Shown piece after piece: positions 9,341 through 18,381 of a DNA stretch of 64,000 bases. The notes below the pieces were generated by a model. That model worked only from the letters and a program-made list of their open reading frames with translations. It did no database searches and was not told where the DNA came from. Position 1 is the first letter of the stretch. Each line of letters starts with the position of its first letter. This stretch comes from Muribaculum sp. (GTDB taxonomy: Bacteria; Bacteroidota; Bacteroidia; Bacteroidales; Muribaculaceae). Location of the stretch: assembly GCA_009775095.1 (NCBI GenBank), contig VSOZ01000007.1:62001-126000 (forward strand), in the 5' to 3' direction. The translations under genes were made by a program, and so were the position numbers.

Positions 9341-10765
9341 ATGTTAGACAAAAATTTTCGAAATGGTGATGCAAAAACCGATACATTCGGCTCGAATGTA
9401 ATGCTTCAACCGTCTCCCGTACAGACTATCCCTGACGGACCTACAAAGCCCGAGATCGCTTATCAGATGGTGAAAGACGAGACCTTTGCGCAGACTCAGC
9501 CGCGTCTTAATCTTGCTACATTTGTGACTACCTACATGGATGAGTACGGCACAAAATTGATGAATGAGGCCATTAACGTGAACTATATCGATGAGACGGA
9601 GTATCCGCGTATAGCATACATGAATGGCAAGTGTATAAATATTGTGGCTAACCTATGGAATACTCCTGAAACCGACACATGGAAGACCGGAGCCGTGGCT
9701 ATAGGATCGTCGGAAGCATGTATGCTGGGCGGTATTGCTGCATGGATACGTTGGCGTGAACGTCGTAAAGCGGCCGGTAAACCATATGACAAACCTAATT
9801 TTATAATATCGACCGGTTATCAGATCGTTTGGGAAAAATTTGCACAATTATGGCAGATTGAGATGCGTACGGTGCCTCTGTCACTTGAAAAAACGACTCT
9901 TGATCCCGAAGCGGTCATAAAAATGTGTGATGAGAATACAATATGTGTAGTACCTATACAGGGAGTTACATGGACCGGGCTTAACGATGACGTAGAAGCT
10001 CTTGATGCCGCACTTGATGAATTTAATGCAAAGACAGGATATGACATACCTATCCATGTCGATGCCGCTACCGGCGGTTTTATACTTCCGTTCCTTGATC
10101 CGGACAAAAAGTGGGATTTCCGTTTGAAGTGGGTACTTTCGATAAGTACTTCAGGCCATAAGTTCGGTCTTGTATATCCGGGCCTCGGTTGGGTCGTATG
10201 GAAAGACAAAAAGTATCTTCCTGATGTTATGTCGTTCAGTGTCAATTATCTTGGCGCCGAAATACGTCAGGTGGGTCTTAATTTCTCGCGTCCTGCCGCG
10301 CAGATACTCGGCCAGTATTATCAGTTCATCCGTTTGGGCTTCCAAGGCTATAAGGAAGTGCAGTTCAATTCATTGGCTGTATGTCAGTATCTGCATGACG
10401 AGATAGCCAAGATAGACGCTTTTGTTCCTTATTCAAAAGATGTGCCTAACCCGTTGTTTGCTTGGCTGATGAAGCCTGAGTATCAGAAGACTGCAAAATG
10501 GACTCTGTTTGATCTTCAGGATAAGCTTGCACAGAAGGGCTGGATGGTTCCCGCTTATACAATGCCTGCCGATATTGAGGATATAGTGGTTATGCGTGTT
10601 GTATGCAAACAGGGATTCAGCCGTGATATGGCCGATCAGTTATTGGCTGATATCAACTTTGCTCTCGGCGAGCTCAATGCGTTGGAGTATCCTACGACAA
10701 CCCGTATAGCGATGGAGAAGAATGTGCCATTGCAGACCAAGTCATTTAACCATACGGGACGATAA
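9341..10765 (+). CDS. gadB: Glutamate decarboxylase
   Basis: PLP-dependent glutamate decarboxylase, 474 residues, converting L-glutamate and a proton to GABA and CO2; it consumes cytoplasmic protons under acid stress. The PLP lysine is Lys274 in STSGHKFGL, two positions from Lys276 of E. coli GadB. Other group II decarboxylase landmarks are AIGSSEACMLGG and the Asp-Ala pair in PIHVDAATGGF. The C-terminal ...KSFNHTGR resembles the pH-sensing tail of GadB, which carries a late His in E. coli. It is first in a gadB-glsA-gadC cluster, followed by a strong terminator hairpin that separates it from glsA. Confidence 0.96.
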   Translation: MLDKNFRNGDAKTDTFGSNVMLQPSPVQTIPDGPTKPEIAYQMVKDETFAQTQPRLNLATFVTTYMDEYGTKLMNEAINVNYIDETEYPRIAYMNGKCINIVANLWNTPETDTWKTGAVAIGSSEACMLGGIAAWIRWRERRKAAGKPYDKPNFIISTGYQIVWEKFAQLWQIEMRTVPLSLEKTTLDPEAVIKMCDENTICVVPIQGVTWTGLNDDVEALDAALDEFNAKTGYDIPIHVDAATGGFILPFLDPDKKWDFRLKWVLSISTSGHKFGLVYPGLGWVVWKDKKYLPDVMSFSVNYLGAEIRQVGLNFSRPAAQILGQYYQFIRLGFQGYKEVQFNSLAVCQYLHDEIAKIDAFVPYSKDVPNPLFAWLMKPEYQKTAKWTLFDLQDKLAQKGWMVPAYTMPADIEDIVVMRVVCKQGFSRDMADQLLADINFALGELNALEYPTTTRIAMEKNVPLQTKSFNHTGR

Positions 10766-10791
10766 GCCTTGGATTAAAGATTATGAATCAT

Positions 10792-10832
10792 CGGTGATTA
10801 TGGCTTTATTCGCCGTAATCACCGTTTTTTTT
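10792..10832 (+). terminator. Terminator/attenuator between gadB and glsA
   Basis: Stem of 13 pairs with one G-U (10792-10804 with 10812-10824), 7-nt loop, then eight T (10825-10832). It ends only 9 nt before the glsA start codon, so glsA is reached by read-through, or its translation start lies in the shadow of the hairpin. Confidence 0.85.
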
Positions 10833-10841
10833 ATAAAAAAG

Positions 10842-11807
10842 ATGGAAAAAACGATAACTGTAGATCAGATAGAGAATGCCGCTAAGGAAGCGTTTGAAGA
10901 AACAAAATCTTTATCGGGAGGTGTTAATGCGCATTATATTCCTTATCTGGCAAATATTGATGCCGGACTGTTTGGCCTCAGCATAACTCTGATGAACGGT
11001 AAGTGCATAAATATCGGGGATACATCGTATAGATTCGGTATCGAGTCCGTATCAAAAGTGCCTACCGCAATATTGGTTATGCGACAGCAGAGTCCGCAAG
11101 TATTATTAAATAAAATCGGGGCCGATGCTACCGGATTGCCTTTTAATTCGATATTTGCCATATTGTTGGAGAATGACCATCCTTCCACACCTCTTGTAAA
11201 TGCCGGAGCCATATCGGCATGCTCTATGGTATTGCCGACGGGGGACTCCGACGGTAAATGGAAAGCTATTGTCGATAATATAACCGAGTTGTGCGGCTCT
11301 GCTCCGGTATTGATTGACCAGCTTTATAAAAGTGAGAGTGCGACCAATTTTAACAACCGATCGATTGCGTGGCTGCTTAAGAACTACAATCGTATTTATG
11401 ATGACGTAGATATGAGTCTTGATCTTTATACAAGGCAGTGCTCGTTGGGCATAACGTCGGCGCAACTTTCCGTCATGGCTGCCACTATTGCCAATAACGG
11501 TGTTAATCCGGTGTCGGGCAAAGCTGTGTTTGACGCTTCGATTACACCAAAGATTACATCGCTGATAGCTACCGTAGGCTTCTATGAACATACCGGCGAC
11601 TGGTTGTATACGTCAGGCATTCCTGCCAAGAGCGGTGTAGGAGGCGGTGTGCTCGGTGTACTGCCGGGAGTCATGGGTATATCTGCTTTTGCGCCGCCTC
11701 TTGATGATGCAGGCAATTCAGTCAAGGCTCAGGCTGTTATAAAATCGTTTGTAAATAAACTCGGACTTGGCATATTTAATGGCAATAGAGTAAGCGTAAA
11801 ATATTAA
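10842..11807 (+). CDS. glsA: Glutaminase A
   Basis: Serine-dependent beta-lactamase-fold glutaminase, 321 residues, hydrolysing glutamine to glutamate and ammonia; the ammonia neutralises protons and the glutamate feeds GadB. The Ser-x-x-Lys catalytic motif is visible in ESVSKVP (about residues 69-75), with YIPYLANID near residue 30, NAGAI, and the later TRQCSLGITS segment. The ATG at 10842 is chosen because MEKTITVDQIENAAKEAF begins the family's N-terminus; the longer frame from 10722 overlaps gadB and runs through the terminator hairpin. It lies 77 nt after gadB and 26 nt before gadC. Confidence 0.94.
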   Translation: MEKTITVDQIENAAKEAFEETKSLSGGVNAHYIPYLANIDAGLFGLSITLMNGKCINIGDTSYRFGIESVSKVPTAILVMRQQSPQVLLNKIGADATGLPFNSIFAILLENDHPSTPLVNAGAISACSMVLPTGDSDGKWKAIVDNITELCGSAPVLIDQLYKSESATNFNNRSIAWLLKNYNRIYDDVDMSLDLYTRQCSLGITSAQLSVMAATIANNGVNPVSGKAVFDASITPKITSLIATVGFYEHTGDWLYTSGIPAKSGVGGGVLGVLPGVMGISAFAPPLDDAGNSVKAQAVIKSFVNKLGLGIFNGNRVSVKY

Positions 11808-11833
11808 TTCACTCACCTCAACTATTATTAATT

Positions 11834-13378
11834 ATGGCTAATACAAATGTTAAATCGGCGGTGAAACTGGGCGTATTCACGCTGGTGATGATGAATGTCG
11901 TGGCCGTGGTATCGCTCCGCGGGCTTCCGGCAGAAGCTGAATATGGTGTCAGCTCGGCGTTTTATTATCTTTTTGCTGCGTTGGTGTTTCTTATACCGGT
12001 GTCGCTTGTGGCAGCTGAACTTGCTGCCATGTTTCCCTATCAGCAGGGAGGTATGTTTAGATGGATAGGAGAAGCTTTTGGCCAAAAGCTTGGATTCTTG
12101 GGCATCTGGCTTCAGTGGGTTGAGAGTACCATATGGTTCCCGACGGTATTGACTTTCGGTGCCGTGTCGCTTGCTTTCATAGGTATGGATCATGTGGCGG
12201 ATTCTCATCTTGCCGCCAACAAAGTCTATACTATTGTTGTGGTTCTCGCTATCTATTGGATAGCTACGCTTATATCCATGAAAGGCCTCGGCTGGGTAGG
12301 TAAAGTGTCTAAAATCGGAGGTATCGTGGGTACGGTAATACCTGCATGTATACTTGTTGTTCTGGCAATAATATATTTGTGCATGGGCGGTACATCGCAG
12401 ATGGATTTTCACGGCGACTTTTTCCCCGACTTTTCAAATTTTGACAATGTGGTGTTAGCCGCCTCGATCTTTTTGTTTTATGCCGGTATGGAGATGTCGG
12501 GTATTCATGTAAGGGATGTCGCCAATCCTACCGTAAATTATCCTAAGGCTGTATTTATCGGAGCTATAATTACCGTGCTTATATTTGTTCTTGGCACATA
12601 TGCCCTTGGAGTTATTATTCCGGCCAAAGATATAAATCTCGTACAAAGTCTTCTTGTCGGGTTTGACAATTATTTTCGGTTCCTGCATCTCAATTGGCTT
12701 ACTCCGGTCATAGCTATAGCATTGGCTTTCGGAGTGCTTGCCGGAGTACTTACATGGGTAGCGGGTCCGTCAAAGGGTATATTTGCAGTAGGTCAAGCCG
12801 GATATCTGCCTCCTTTCTTTCAGAGAACCAATAAAGCAGGTGTACAAAAAAATATACTTTATATACAAGGCGGTGCCGTGACATTTCTTTCTCTTCTGTT
12901 TGTGGTCATGCCTTCGGTAGAGAGCTTCTATCAGATTTTGTCGCAATTGACCGTACTGCTCTATCTTATCGCTTACCTGCTTATGTTTGCCGCCGCAATT
13001 TATTTGCGTTACGGGATGAAAAATACAAAGCGACCATTCCGTATCGGTCGTAAAGGAAACGGGCTTATGTGGATTGTAGGCGGTGTCGGATTTTTAGGTT
13101 CTTTGTTGGCTTTTGTATTAAGTTTCTTCCCGCCTGACCAGATACCAATGGGGTCTACCACCGTATGGTATGCCGTATTGTTCGGCGGAGTATTTATATT
13201 TGTGGTCGCTCCGTTTATAATACTTCATTTCCGCAAGCCGTCATGGATTGATCCGAAGAGTGATTTCGTGCCTTTCCATTGGCAGACCGATCCTGAATCG
13301 CAGGCTAAGCTTGCAGCTGCGGCCAAAGCTTTTGAAGAAAAAGGCGAGATATCTGCTCCCGAGGCTTCGGCTAAATAA
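11834..13378 (+). CDS. gadC: Glutamate:GABA antiporter (APC family)
   Basis: Inner-membrane amino acid antiporter, 514 residues and about 12 hydrophobic helices, exchanging external glutamate (or glutamine) for internal GABA. The first helix carries MNVVAVVSLRGLP, matching the GadC group of the APC superfamily, and the YPFYAGMEMSG-like segment is seen as FYAGMEMSGIHVRD near residue 216. After the last helix there is a ~50-residue polar tail with FVPFHWQTDPES; in E. coli GadC the C-terminal plug closes the channel at neutral pH, and this tail may do the same (inference). It completes the gadB-glsA-gadC set and is followed by a terminator. Confidence 0.93.
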   Translation: MANTNVKSAVKLGVFTLVMMNVVAVVSLRGLPAEAEYGVSSAFYYLFAALVFLIPVSLVAAELAAMFPYQQGGMFRWIGEAFGQKLGFLGIWLQWVESTIWFPTVLTFGAVSLAFIGMDHVADSHLAANKVYTIVVVLAIYWIATLISMKGLGWVGKVSKIGGIVGTVIPACILVVLAIIYLCMGGTSQMDFHGDFFPDFSNFDNVVLAASIFLFYAGMEMSGIHVRDVANPTVNYPKAVFIGAIITVLIFVLGTYALGVIIPAKDINLVQSLLVGFDNYFRFLHLNWLTPVIAIALAFGVLAGVLTWVAGPSKGIFAVGQAGYLPPFFQRTNKAGVQKNILYIQGGAVTFLSLLFVVMPSVESFYQILSQLTVLLYLIAYLLMFAAAIYLRYGMKNTKRPFRIGRKGNGLMWIVGGVGFLGSLLAFVLSFFPPDQIPMGSTTVWYAVLFGGVFIFVVAPFIILHFRKPSWIDPKSDFVPFHWQTDPESQAKLAAAAKAFEEKGEISAPEASAK

Positions 13379-13399
13379 AATATCTTCGATACAATAAAG

Positions 13400-13430
13400 A
13401 ACAGGCTGAGCACACGCGCAGCCTGTTTTT
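13400..13430 (+). terminator. Rho-independent terminator after gadC
   Basis: Perfect 9-bp stem AACAGGCTG (13400-13408) with 13419-13427, 10-nt loop, then T-run. It closes the acid-resistance cluster. Confidence 0.85.
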
Positions 13431-13460
13431 ATGTAAGTGTATTTAGTTTTGCGAAAAAAT

Positions 13461-13491
13461 GTTGTAGTTTCGAAATATAAATGTATCTTTG
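13461..13491 (+). promoter_or_regulatory. Promoter of GH97 gene
   Basis: -33 element GTTG (13461-13464), 19-nt spacer, -7 element TATCTTTG (13484-13491): a good match to the Bacteroidetes primary-sigma promoter. Two copies of TTTGCGAAA lie at 13448-13456 and 13488-13496, exactly 40 bp apart, with a palindrome TTTCGAAA between them (13468-13475), suggesting an operator. Confidence 0.7.
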
Positions 13492-13533
13492 CGAAACGAA
13501 ACTCATTGCGCGGATTAATCTAAAATTTAATAT

Positions 13534-15645
13534 ATGAAGAAAGTGCTTAACTTAATTGCAGGGCTATTGCTGTTGTATACCCCGATGACGGGGCAGACTC
13601 TCCTTTCTCCCGACGGAAATCTGTCTATGACATTCTCGTTGACTGATAATGGCACTCCCCGGTATTCACTTGACTATAAGTCAAAGCCGGTAGTAAAGCC
13701 GAGCAGTCTCGGCTTTAAATTGAAGAAGGGCGGTGACCTGAAGGATGGTTTCGAGGTCGTGTCGGTCAACACGGCTTCGGTCGATACCACATGGCAGCCT
13801 GTCTGGGGCGAGGAGTCGGAGATACGCGATAATCACCGTGAAATGCTTGTCAATCTTCGTCAGAAGTCGACCAAGCGCCTGATGTCGATACGTTTCCGCC
13901 TGTTTGACGACGGTCTAGGTTTCCGCTATGAATTCCCCATGCAGAAGAAGTTAAGCTACTTTGTCATTACCGATGAGCTTACAGAGTTTGCCATGGCCGG
14001 CGACCATGAGGCTTATTGGATACCTGCCGATTACGACACTCAGGAGTATGAGTACACGCGTAGCCGGCTGTCGGAGATAGCCTCACTCGCCGACAGCGTG
14101 AGCGGACCAACGTATATCTGGGTTGACCGTCCGTCGGACAAGGCCGTGCAGACCTCATTACAGATGAAGACCGATGACGGCTTGTATATAAACATACATG
14201 AAGCCGCTCTTGTCGACTATCCGTGCATGCACCTTGAACTTGATGACAGCAACTTGGTGTTCAAGTCGCTGCTCACTCCCGACCCGGCCGGCGATATGGC
14301 CTATATGCAGACCGATTGCGTGACTCCGTGGCGCACGGTGATTGTCAGCGACGATGCACGTGACATACTTGCATCGCGCATAACCCTCAATCTCAATGAG
14401 CCGTGTAAAATAGAGGATACCTCATGGATAAAGACCTGCAAGTATATCGGTATATGGTGGGAGATGATCAACCGCAAAAGCAAGTGGAGCTACACAAACG
14501 ACTTACCTAACATACACCTTGACAAGGTTGACTACAATAAGGTCAATCCTCACGGACAGCATGGCGCCACCACCGAGAAGGTGAAGCGTTATATAGATTT
14601 TGCCGCCGAACACGGATTTGACGGAGTTTTGGTAGAGGGCTGGAATATAGGTTGGGAAGACTGGTCCAACAAGATGAAGGATGAGGTGTTTGACTTCGTT
14701 ACTCCGTATCCCGACTTCAATTTGCCCGAAATACGTGACTATGCCAAATCAAAGGGTGTTAAGATGATCATGCACCATGAGACTTCAAGTTCCGTGCGCA
14801 ACTATGAGCGCCGTATGGACGATGCATACAAGTTTATGAAAGATAACGGCTACGACGCGGTCAAGAGCGGTTATGTGGGCAAAATCATTCCGGCCGGAAG
14901 CAATCACTTCAGCCAGTGGCTCGTAAATCATTATCTGTATGCCGTGAAAAAAGCGGCCGATTATCAGATTATGGTTAACGCTCACGAGGCGGTGCGTCCT
15001 ACGGGATTGTGCCGCACATGGCCCAATCTTATCGGCAACGAGTCGGCCCGCGGCTCGGAGTATCAGGCGTTTGGTGGCAGCAAGCCGAGCCATACCACAA
15101 TACTGCCGTTTACTCGTCTTATCGGCGGTCCGATGGATTACACGCCCGGCTTGTTTGAAAACAATATCTCCAAGTATAATCCCAAAAACAAGTCATGGGT
15201 CAATACCACGCTCACCAACCAGCTGTCACTTTATGTGACGATGTCGAGTCCGCTTCAGATGGCGGCCGACCTGCCGGAGACCTACGAACGCTTTATGGAT
15301 GCGTTTCAGTTCATAAAGGATGTGGCTCTCGACTGGGACAAGAGTTACTATCTTGAAGCCGAACCGATGGAGTATCTGACCGTGGCCCGCAAGGCCAAAG
15401 GCGAGGACAAGTGGTTTGTCGGTGGAACAAACGGTGCTGATGCCAGAGTGTCGGAACTCTCGTTTGACTTCCTGCCCGCAGGCAAATATAAGGCCACTAT
15501 ATATCGCGACGGCAAGGATGCCCACTACCGCAATAATCCTCAATCCTATATAATAGAGGAGAAAATCGTAACCCCCAAGTCGCGCATCAAGATATCCGAA
15601 GCAGCCGGTGGCGGCTACGCAATATCCATCGTCCCCGCGAAGTAG
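13534..15645 (+). CDS. GH97 alpha-glucosidase, SusB-like
   Basis: Secreted calcium-dependent family GH97 enzyme, 703 residues, of the inverting SusB type that releases glucose from alpha-glucans and maltooligosaccharides. An N-terminal signal peptide (about 1-20) precedes a beta-supersandwich domain, a TIM barrel (VEGWNIGWEDW near 367-377) and a C-terminal beta domain. The SusB active-site acids recalled from the literature (Glu194, 439, 508, 526, 532) map here at a constant offset of 23 as Glu171, 416, 485, 503 and 509 (MHHE, NAHEAVRP, GNESARGSE), so catalytic acid, bases and Ca2+ ligands are all present. The retaining alpha-galactosidase type, which uses Asp, is therefore unlikely. It stands alone with its own promoter and no SusC/D beside it. 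Confidence 0.95.
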   Translation: MKKVLNLIAGLLLLYTPMTGQTLLSPDGNLSMTFSLTDNGTPRYSLDYKSKPVVKPSSLGFKLKKGGDLKDGFEVVSVNTASVDTTWQPVWGEESEIRDNHREMLVNLRQKSTKRLMSIRFRLFDDGLGFRYEFPMQKKLSYFVITDELTEFAMAGDHEAYWIPADYDTQEYEYTRSRLSEIASLADSVSGPTYIWVDRPSDKAVQTSLQMKTDDGLYINIHEAALVDYPCMHLELDDSNLVFKSLLTPDPAGDMAYMQTDCVTPWRTVIVSDDARDILASRITLNLNEPCKIEDTSWIKTCKYIGIWWEMINRKSKWSYTNDLPNIHLDKVDYNKVNPHGQHGATTEKVKRYIDFAAEHGFDGVLVEGWNIGWEDWSNKMKDEVFDFVTPYPDFNLPEIRDYAKSKGVKMIMHHETSSSVRNYERRMDDAYKFMKDNGYDAVKSGYVGKIIPAGSNHFSQWLVNHYLYAVKKAADYQIMVNAHEAVRPTGLCRTWPNLIGNESARGSEYQAFGGSKPSHTTILPFTRLIGGPMDYTPGLFENNISKYNPKNKSWVNTTLTNQLSLYVTMSSPLQMAADLPETYERFMDAFQFIKDVALDWDKSYYLEAEPMEYLTVARKAKGEDKWFVGGTNGADARVSELSFDFLPAGKYKATIYRDGKDAHYRNNPQSYIIEEKIVTPKSRIKISEAAGGGYAISIVPAK

Positions 15646-15710
15646 TCGGTCTGCATACTGACGGGCGAACATACGCCTATTTGCACTCAAAAGTTAATAC
15701 ACATATAATA

Positions 15711-15741
15711 AAAGAGCGCTTCACATGAAGCGCTCTTTTTT
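15711..15741. terminator. Bidirectional terminator between GH97 gene and bcp
   Basis: Perfect 11-bp stem AAAGAGCGCTT (15711-15721) with 15728-15738, 6-nt loop, A-run on one side and T-run on the other. It can serve the two convergent genes. Confidence 0.88.
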
Positions 15742-15759
15742 GTATAGTTAGTGATTTGC

Positions 15760-16215
15760 TCAGTGTCCGAGTTGTTTCAGCAACTGTGCGGCTGCGTTTT
15801 TGGTGTCGACCTTTGTGATAATGTGGGTCACACGATGGTCGGCATCGGTAATGAACGTCGTGCGCACGGTGCCCATGTACTCGCGTCCGGCCATTTTTTT
15901 CTTCTGCCATACTCCGAATGCCTGATTGACCGTAGTGTCGGGGTCGCTTAGCAGTATGAACGGCAAGGTGTACTTGTCGGCAAACTTCACATGGCTCGCC
16001 GTCGAGTCCTTGCTGATACCTATTATCTCGTATCCGAGAGCTTTAAGTTCGCTGTACCCGTCGCGTATGGAGCATGCCTCGGCCGTACATCCGGGAGTGT
16101 TGTCCTTCGGATAAAAATATATTATCAGCGGTTTGCCGGCAAAGTCGGCGGCTTTGACCTCACGTCCCTCGGTATCCAATCCGAGTACTTCGGGTATTTT
16201 GTCACCTGTCTCCAT
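15760..16215 (-). CDS. bcp: Thioredoxin-dependent thiol peroxidase (peroxiredoxin Q/BCP)
   Basis: Cytoplasmic peroxiredoxin of the BCP/PrxQ family, 151 residues, reducing hydrogen peroxide and organic hydroperoxides with thioredoxin as donor. The peroxidatic Cys43 sits in NTPGCTAEAC with the resolving Cys48 five residues later, the arrangement of atypical 2-Cys PrxQ enzymes. FYPKDNTPGCT and the later VRTTFITD segment are family landmarks. It is the third gene of pyrH-frr-bcp, 10 nt after frr, so it is co-transcribed with translation and nucleotide genes. Confidence 0.94.
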   Translation of the reverse strand: METGDKIPEVLGLDTEGREVKAADFAGKPLIIYFYPKDNTPGCTAEACSIRDGYSELKALGYEIIGISKDSTASHVKFADKYTLPFILLSDPDTTVNQAFGVWQKKKMAGREYMGTVRTTFITDADHRVTHIITKVDTKNAAAQLLKQLGH

Positions 16216-16225
16216 TGTCGTCGTT

Positions 16226-16786
16226 TTATACGGTCAGTATCTCTTTCTCCTTTGCGGCAAAGAGTTCGTCTATTTTCTTCAGGTACTTGTCGTGAAGTTT
16301 CTGAGCGGTGCCTTCCGCATCTTTCTCTACGTCTTCTGGCATACCCTGTTTTATTGCTTTCTTCAGCCCTTCTATGGCGTCGCGGCGGGCGTTGCGCACT
16401 GATACTTTGGCATTTTCCGCCTCGGCTTTTGACTGCTTTACAAGCTGTTTGCGGCGCTCTTCAGTCAGCGGAGGTATGGATATGCGTATGATTTCGCCGT
16501 TGTTTTCGGGGGTTATGCCGAGTTCCGAGTTGATGATGGCTTTCTCGATCTCCTTGAACATGGCTTTCTCCCACGGAGTAATAGTGATTGTACGTGCATC
16601 GGGCACGCTTACGTTGGCTACATTGGAGATAGGCACGGCACTGCCGTAGTATTCGACACGTATGCCGTCGAGTATTTTGGGGTTGGCTTTGCCTGCACGT
16701 ATGTGAGCGAGTGATTCGTCAAGATACGCTACCGCCATTTCCATTTTTTCTTCGGCGGGGTCAAGATAAGTTTTAACGTCAGTCAT
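16226..16786 (-). CDS. frr: Ribosome recycling factor
   Basis: Ribosome recycling factor, 186 residues, which with EF-G splits post-termination ribosomes. The ATG at 16786 gives the normal family length and N-terminus (MTDVKTYLDPAEEKM); the upstream ATG at 16819 would overlap pyrH. Landmarks are LAHIRAGKANPKILDGI (about residues 27-43), the YYGSAVPISNVANVS segment, ITPWEKA and PPLTEERRKQLVK. It lies 22 nt downstream of pyrH, the usual bacterial pairing. Confidence 0.97.
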   Translation of the reverse strand: MTDVKTYLDPAEEKMEMAVAYLDESLAHIRAGKANPKILDGIRVEYYGSAVPISNVANVSVPDARTITITPWEKAMFKEIEKAIINSELGITPENNGEIIRISIPPLTEERRKQLVKQSKAEAENAKVSVRNARRDAIEGLKKAIKQGMPEDVEKDAEGTAQKLHDKYLKKIDELFAAKEKEILTV

Positions 16787-16808
16787 AATGGGTATGTATT
16801 TTGATTTA

Positions 16809-17519
16809 TTAATAAACAAGAGTACCTATGGGTTCGCCGGCAAGGACTTTTTTTAGGTTGCCGGGGGTGTCCATGTTAAATACGATTATGGGCAGACGGT
16901 TTTCTTTGCAGAGTGCCGTGGCCGTGAGGTCCATGACTTTCAGACCGCGTGTATATACTTCGTCATAGGTGATTTCCGAGAATTTTGTGGCTGTAGGGTC
17001 TTTCTCGGGGTCGGCGGTATATATGCCGTCGACGCGTGTACCCTTCAGCATGACGTCAGCTTCGACCTCGATGCCTCGCAGAGCCGAGCCTGTATCGGTG
17101 GTAAAGAACGGATTGCCCGTGCCGCCCGATATGATGGCAACCTTGCCCGCCTTCATGGCTTCGATGGCGCGCCACTTGCTGTAATGTTCTCCGATGGGAA
17201 ACATGTTAATGGCCGTAAACACTTTGGCCGGTTGTCCTACAGCCTCAAGCGCCGAGCTGAGAGCGAGCGAGTTGATGACAGTAGCCAGCATGCCCATCTG
17301 GTCGCCTTTCACACGGTCGAAGCCTTTTGACGCTCCGCTCAGTCCGCGGAATATGTTGCCCCCGCCGATAACGATGGATATCTCCACTCCCGAAGCGGCC
17401 ACGTCTTTTATCTGTGCGGCATATTCGTTAAGACGTACGGTGTCTATACCGTAACCTTGCGCCCCCATGAGCGACTCTCCACTTAGTTTCAGCAAAATGC
17501 GCTTATAATTTGTTCTCAT
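16809..17519 (-). CDS. pyrH: UMP kinase
   Basis: Hexameric bacterial uridylate kinase of the amino acid kinase fold, 236 residues, converting UMP to UDP with ATP. Landmarks: LLKLSGESLMG at residues 9-19, IVIGGGNIFRG (about 49-59), GDQMGMLATVINSLAL, GTGNPFFTTDTGSALRG and the DGIYTADPEKD segment. First gene of pyrH-frr-bcp. A -7 box lies at 17555-17562 in the short divergent region shared with the TPR protein gene. Confidence 0.97.
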   Translation of the reverse strand: MRTNYKRILLKLSGESLMGAQGYGIDTVRLNEYAAQIKDVAASGVEISIVIGGGNIFRGLSGASKGFDRVKGDQMGMLATVINSLALSSALEAVGQPAKVFTAINMFPIGEHYSKWRAIEAMKAGKVAIISGGTGNPFFTTDTGSALRGIEVEADVMLKGTRVDGIYTADPEKDPTATKFSEITYDEVYTRGLKVMDLTATALCKENRLPIIVFNMDTPGNLKKVLAGEPIGTLVY

Positions 17520-17554
17520 GTCGATACATTATATATTATAATTGTTTATCTTTA

Positions 17555-17586
17555 CAAAGATAATGCAACAGAAGCGAAAAATGCAA
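17555..17586 (-). promoter_or_regulatory. Promoter of pyrH operon
   Basis: Minus-strand -7 box TATCTTTG (17562-17555) with a TTG at 17586-17584 and a 21-nt spacer. The -7 is part of a small palindrome (ATCTTTACAAAGAT) that may also serve the divergent gene starting at 17594. Confidence 0.55.
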
Positions 17587-17593
17587 TTAAGCC

Positions 17594-18373
17594 ATGCGGA
17601 AAAATTTATTTAACGTAGAAAATAAGCGTATCATATATGTCGTCACGGTTTTGGCGACATTGATGTATTCACTCGTATCGCATGCCGCTGTGACTTCGCG
17701 TGATTACCAAACGGTAGCTACCAAAGCGGCTCGGTTTTTCAAATACAAGGATTGGTCCAATGCCGCGGCCATGTATGAGATTATGCTTGAGGACAGCGCC
17801 AAAGTGGTCGACACGTATAGCCATGCGATTGTCACGGCAGCTATGAGGCGATTGCCCGATTATGAGATTTCGCTTCTTGAGCGTGCGCAACAACAGCTTA
17901 TCCCTGTCGATTCGATATACTCCGGCGTAAGGCGGGTTAGCTTCGCCATGGGGCAGACCTCGCTGTATGAAAATTTTCTCATGCTTGTCATGGACAGGCA
18001 GCCGTGGCTTAAACGCAGTATTGAAAAACAGCTGCTCAATTACTATGTATTTCGCCGCAATGCACCCAAGATGATCGAGTACAGCAAGATAATGCTTACC
18101 GGCGCTCCCGACAACCGGCAGTATCTCGCTTCTTTGGCTGACGGCTATATGCTTGCCGGTGACGAGACACAAGGCATAGCGACATACCGCCACTTGCTGT
18201 CGTTGTATCCTGACGATTACGATACTTTGCTTATTCTGGGCAACTACTATTACATGAAGGGTGAAAAAAAGTCGGCCCTCCGTTATCTCGGTCAGGCCGA
18301 CTCTATAAAGTCAACTCCTTATGTCAAGGATATGATTGCTCGTCTTTCACCGCCTCGCAAACATCGCCGTTAG
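17594..18373 (+). CDS. TPR-repeat exported protein of unknown function
   Basis: Protein of 259 residues with an N-terminal hydrophobic segment (about 13-32, ending SHA) consistent with a signal peptide or anchor. The rest is helical and resembles tetratricopeptide repeats: AARFFKYKDWSNAAAMYE (about 45-62), LASLADGYMLAGDETQGI and LILGNYYYMKGEKKSALRYL near the C-terminus. It ends in a basic tail (PPRKHRR). No enzymatic motif is visible; a scaffold or adaptor role in the envelope is the family expectation. It is divergent from pyrH and ends 8 nt before the convergent alkaline phosphatase gene. Confidence 0.8.
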   Translation: MRKNLFNVENKRIIYVVTVLATLMYSLVSHAAVTSRDYQTVATKAARFFKYKDWSNAAAMYEIMLEDSAKVVDTYSHAIVTAAMRRLPDYEISLLERAQQQLIPVDSIYSGVRRVSFAMGQTSLYENFLMLVMDRQPWLKRSIEKQLLNYYVFRRNAPKMIEYSKIMLTGAPDNRQYLASLADGYMLAGDETQGIATYRHLLSLYPDDYDTLLILGNYYYMKGEKKSALRYLGQADSIKSTPYVKDMIARLSPPRKHRR

Positions 18374-18381
18374 GCGTTTGG

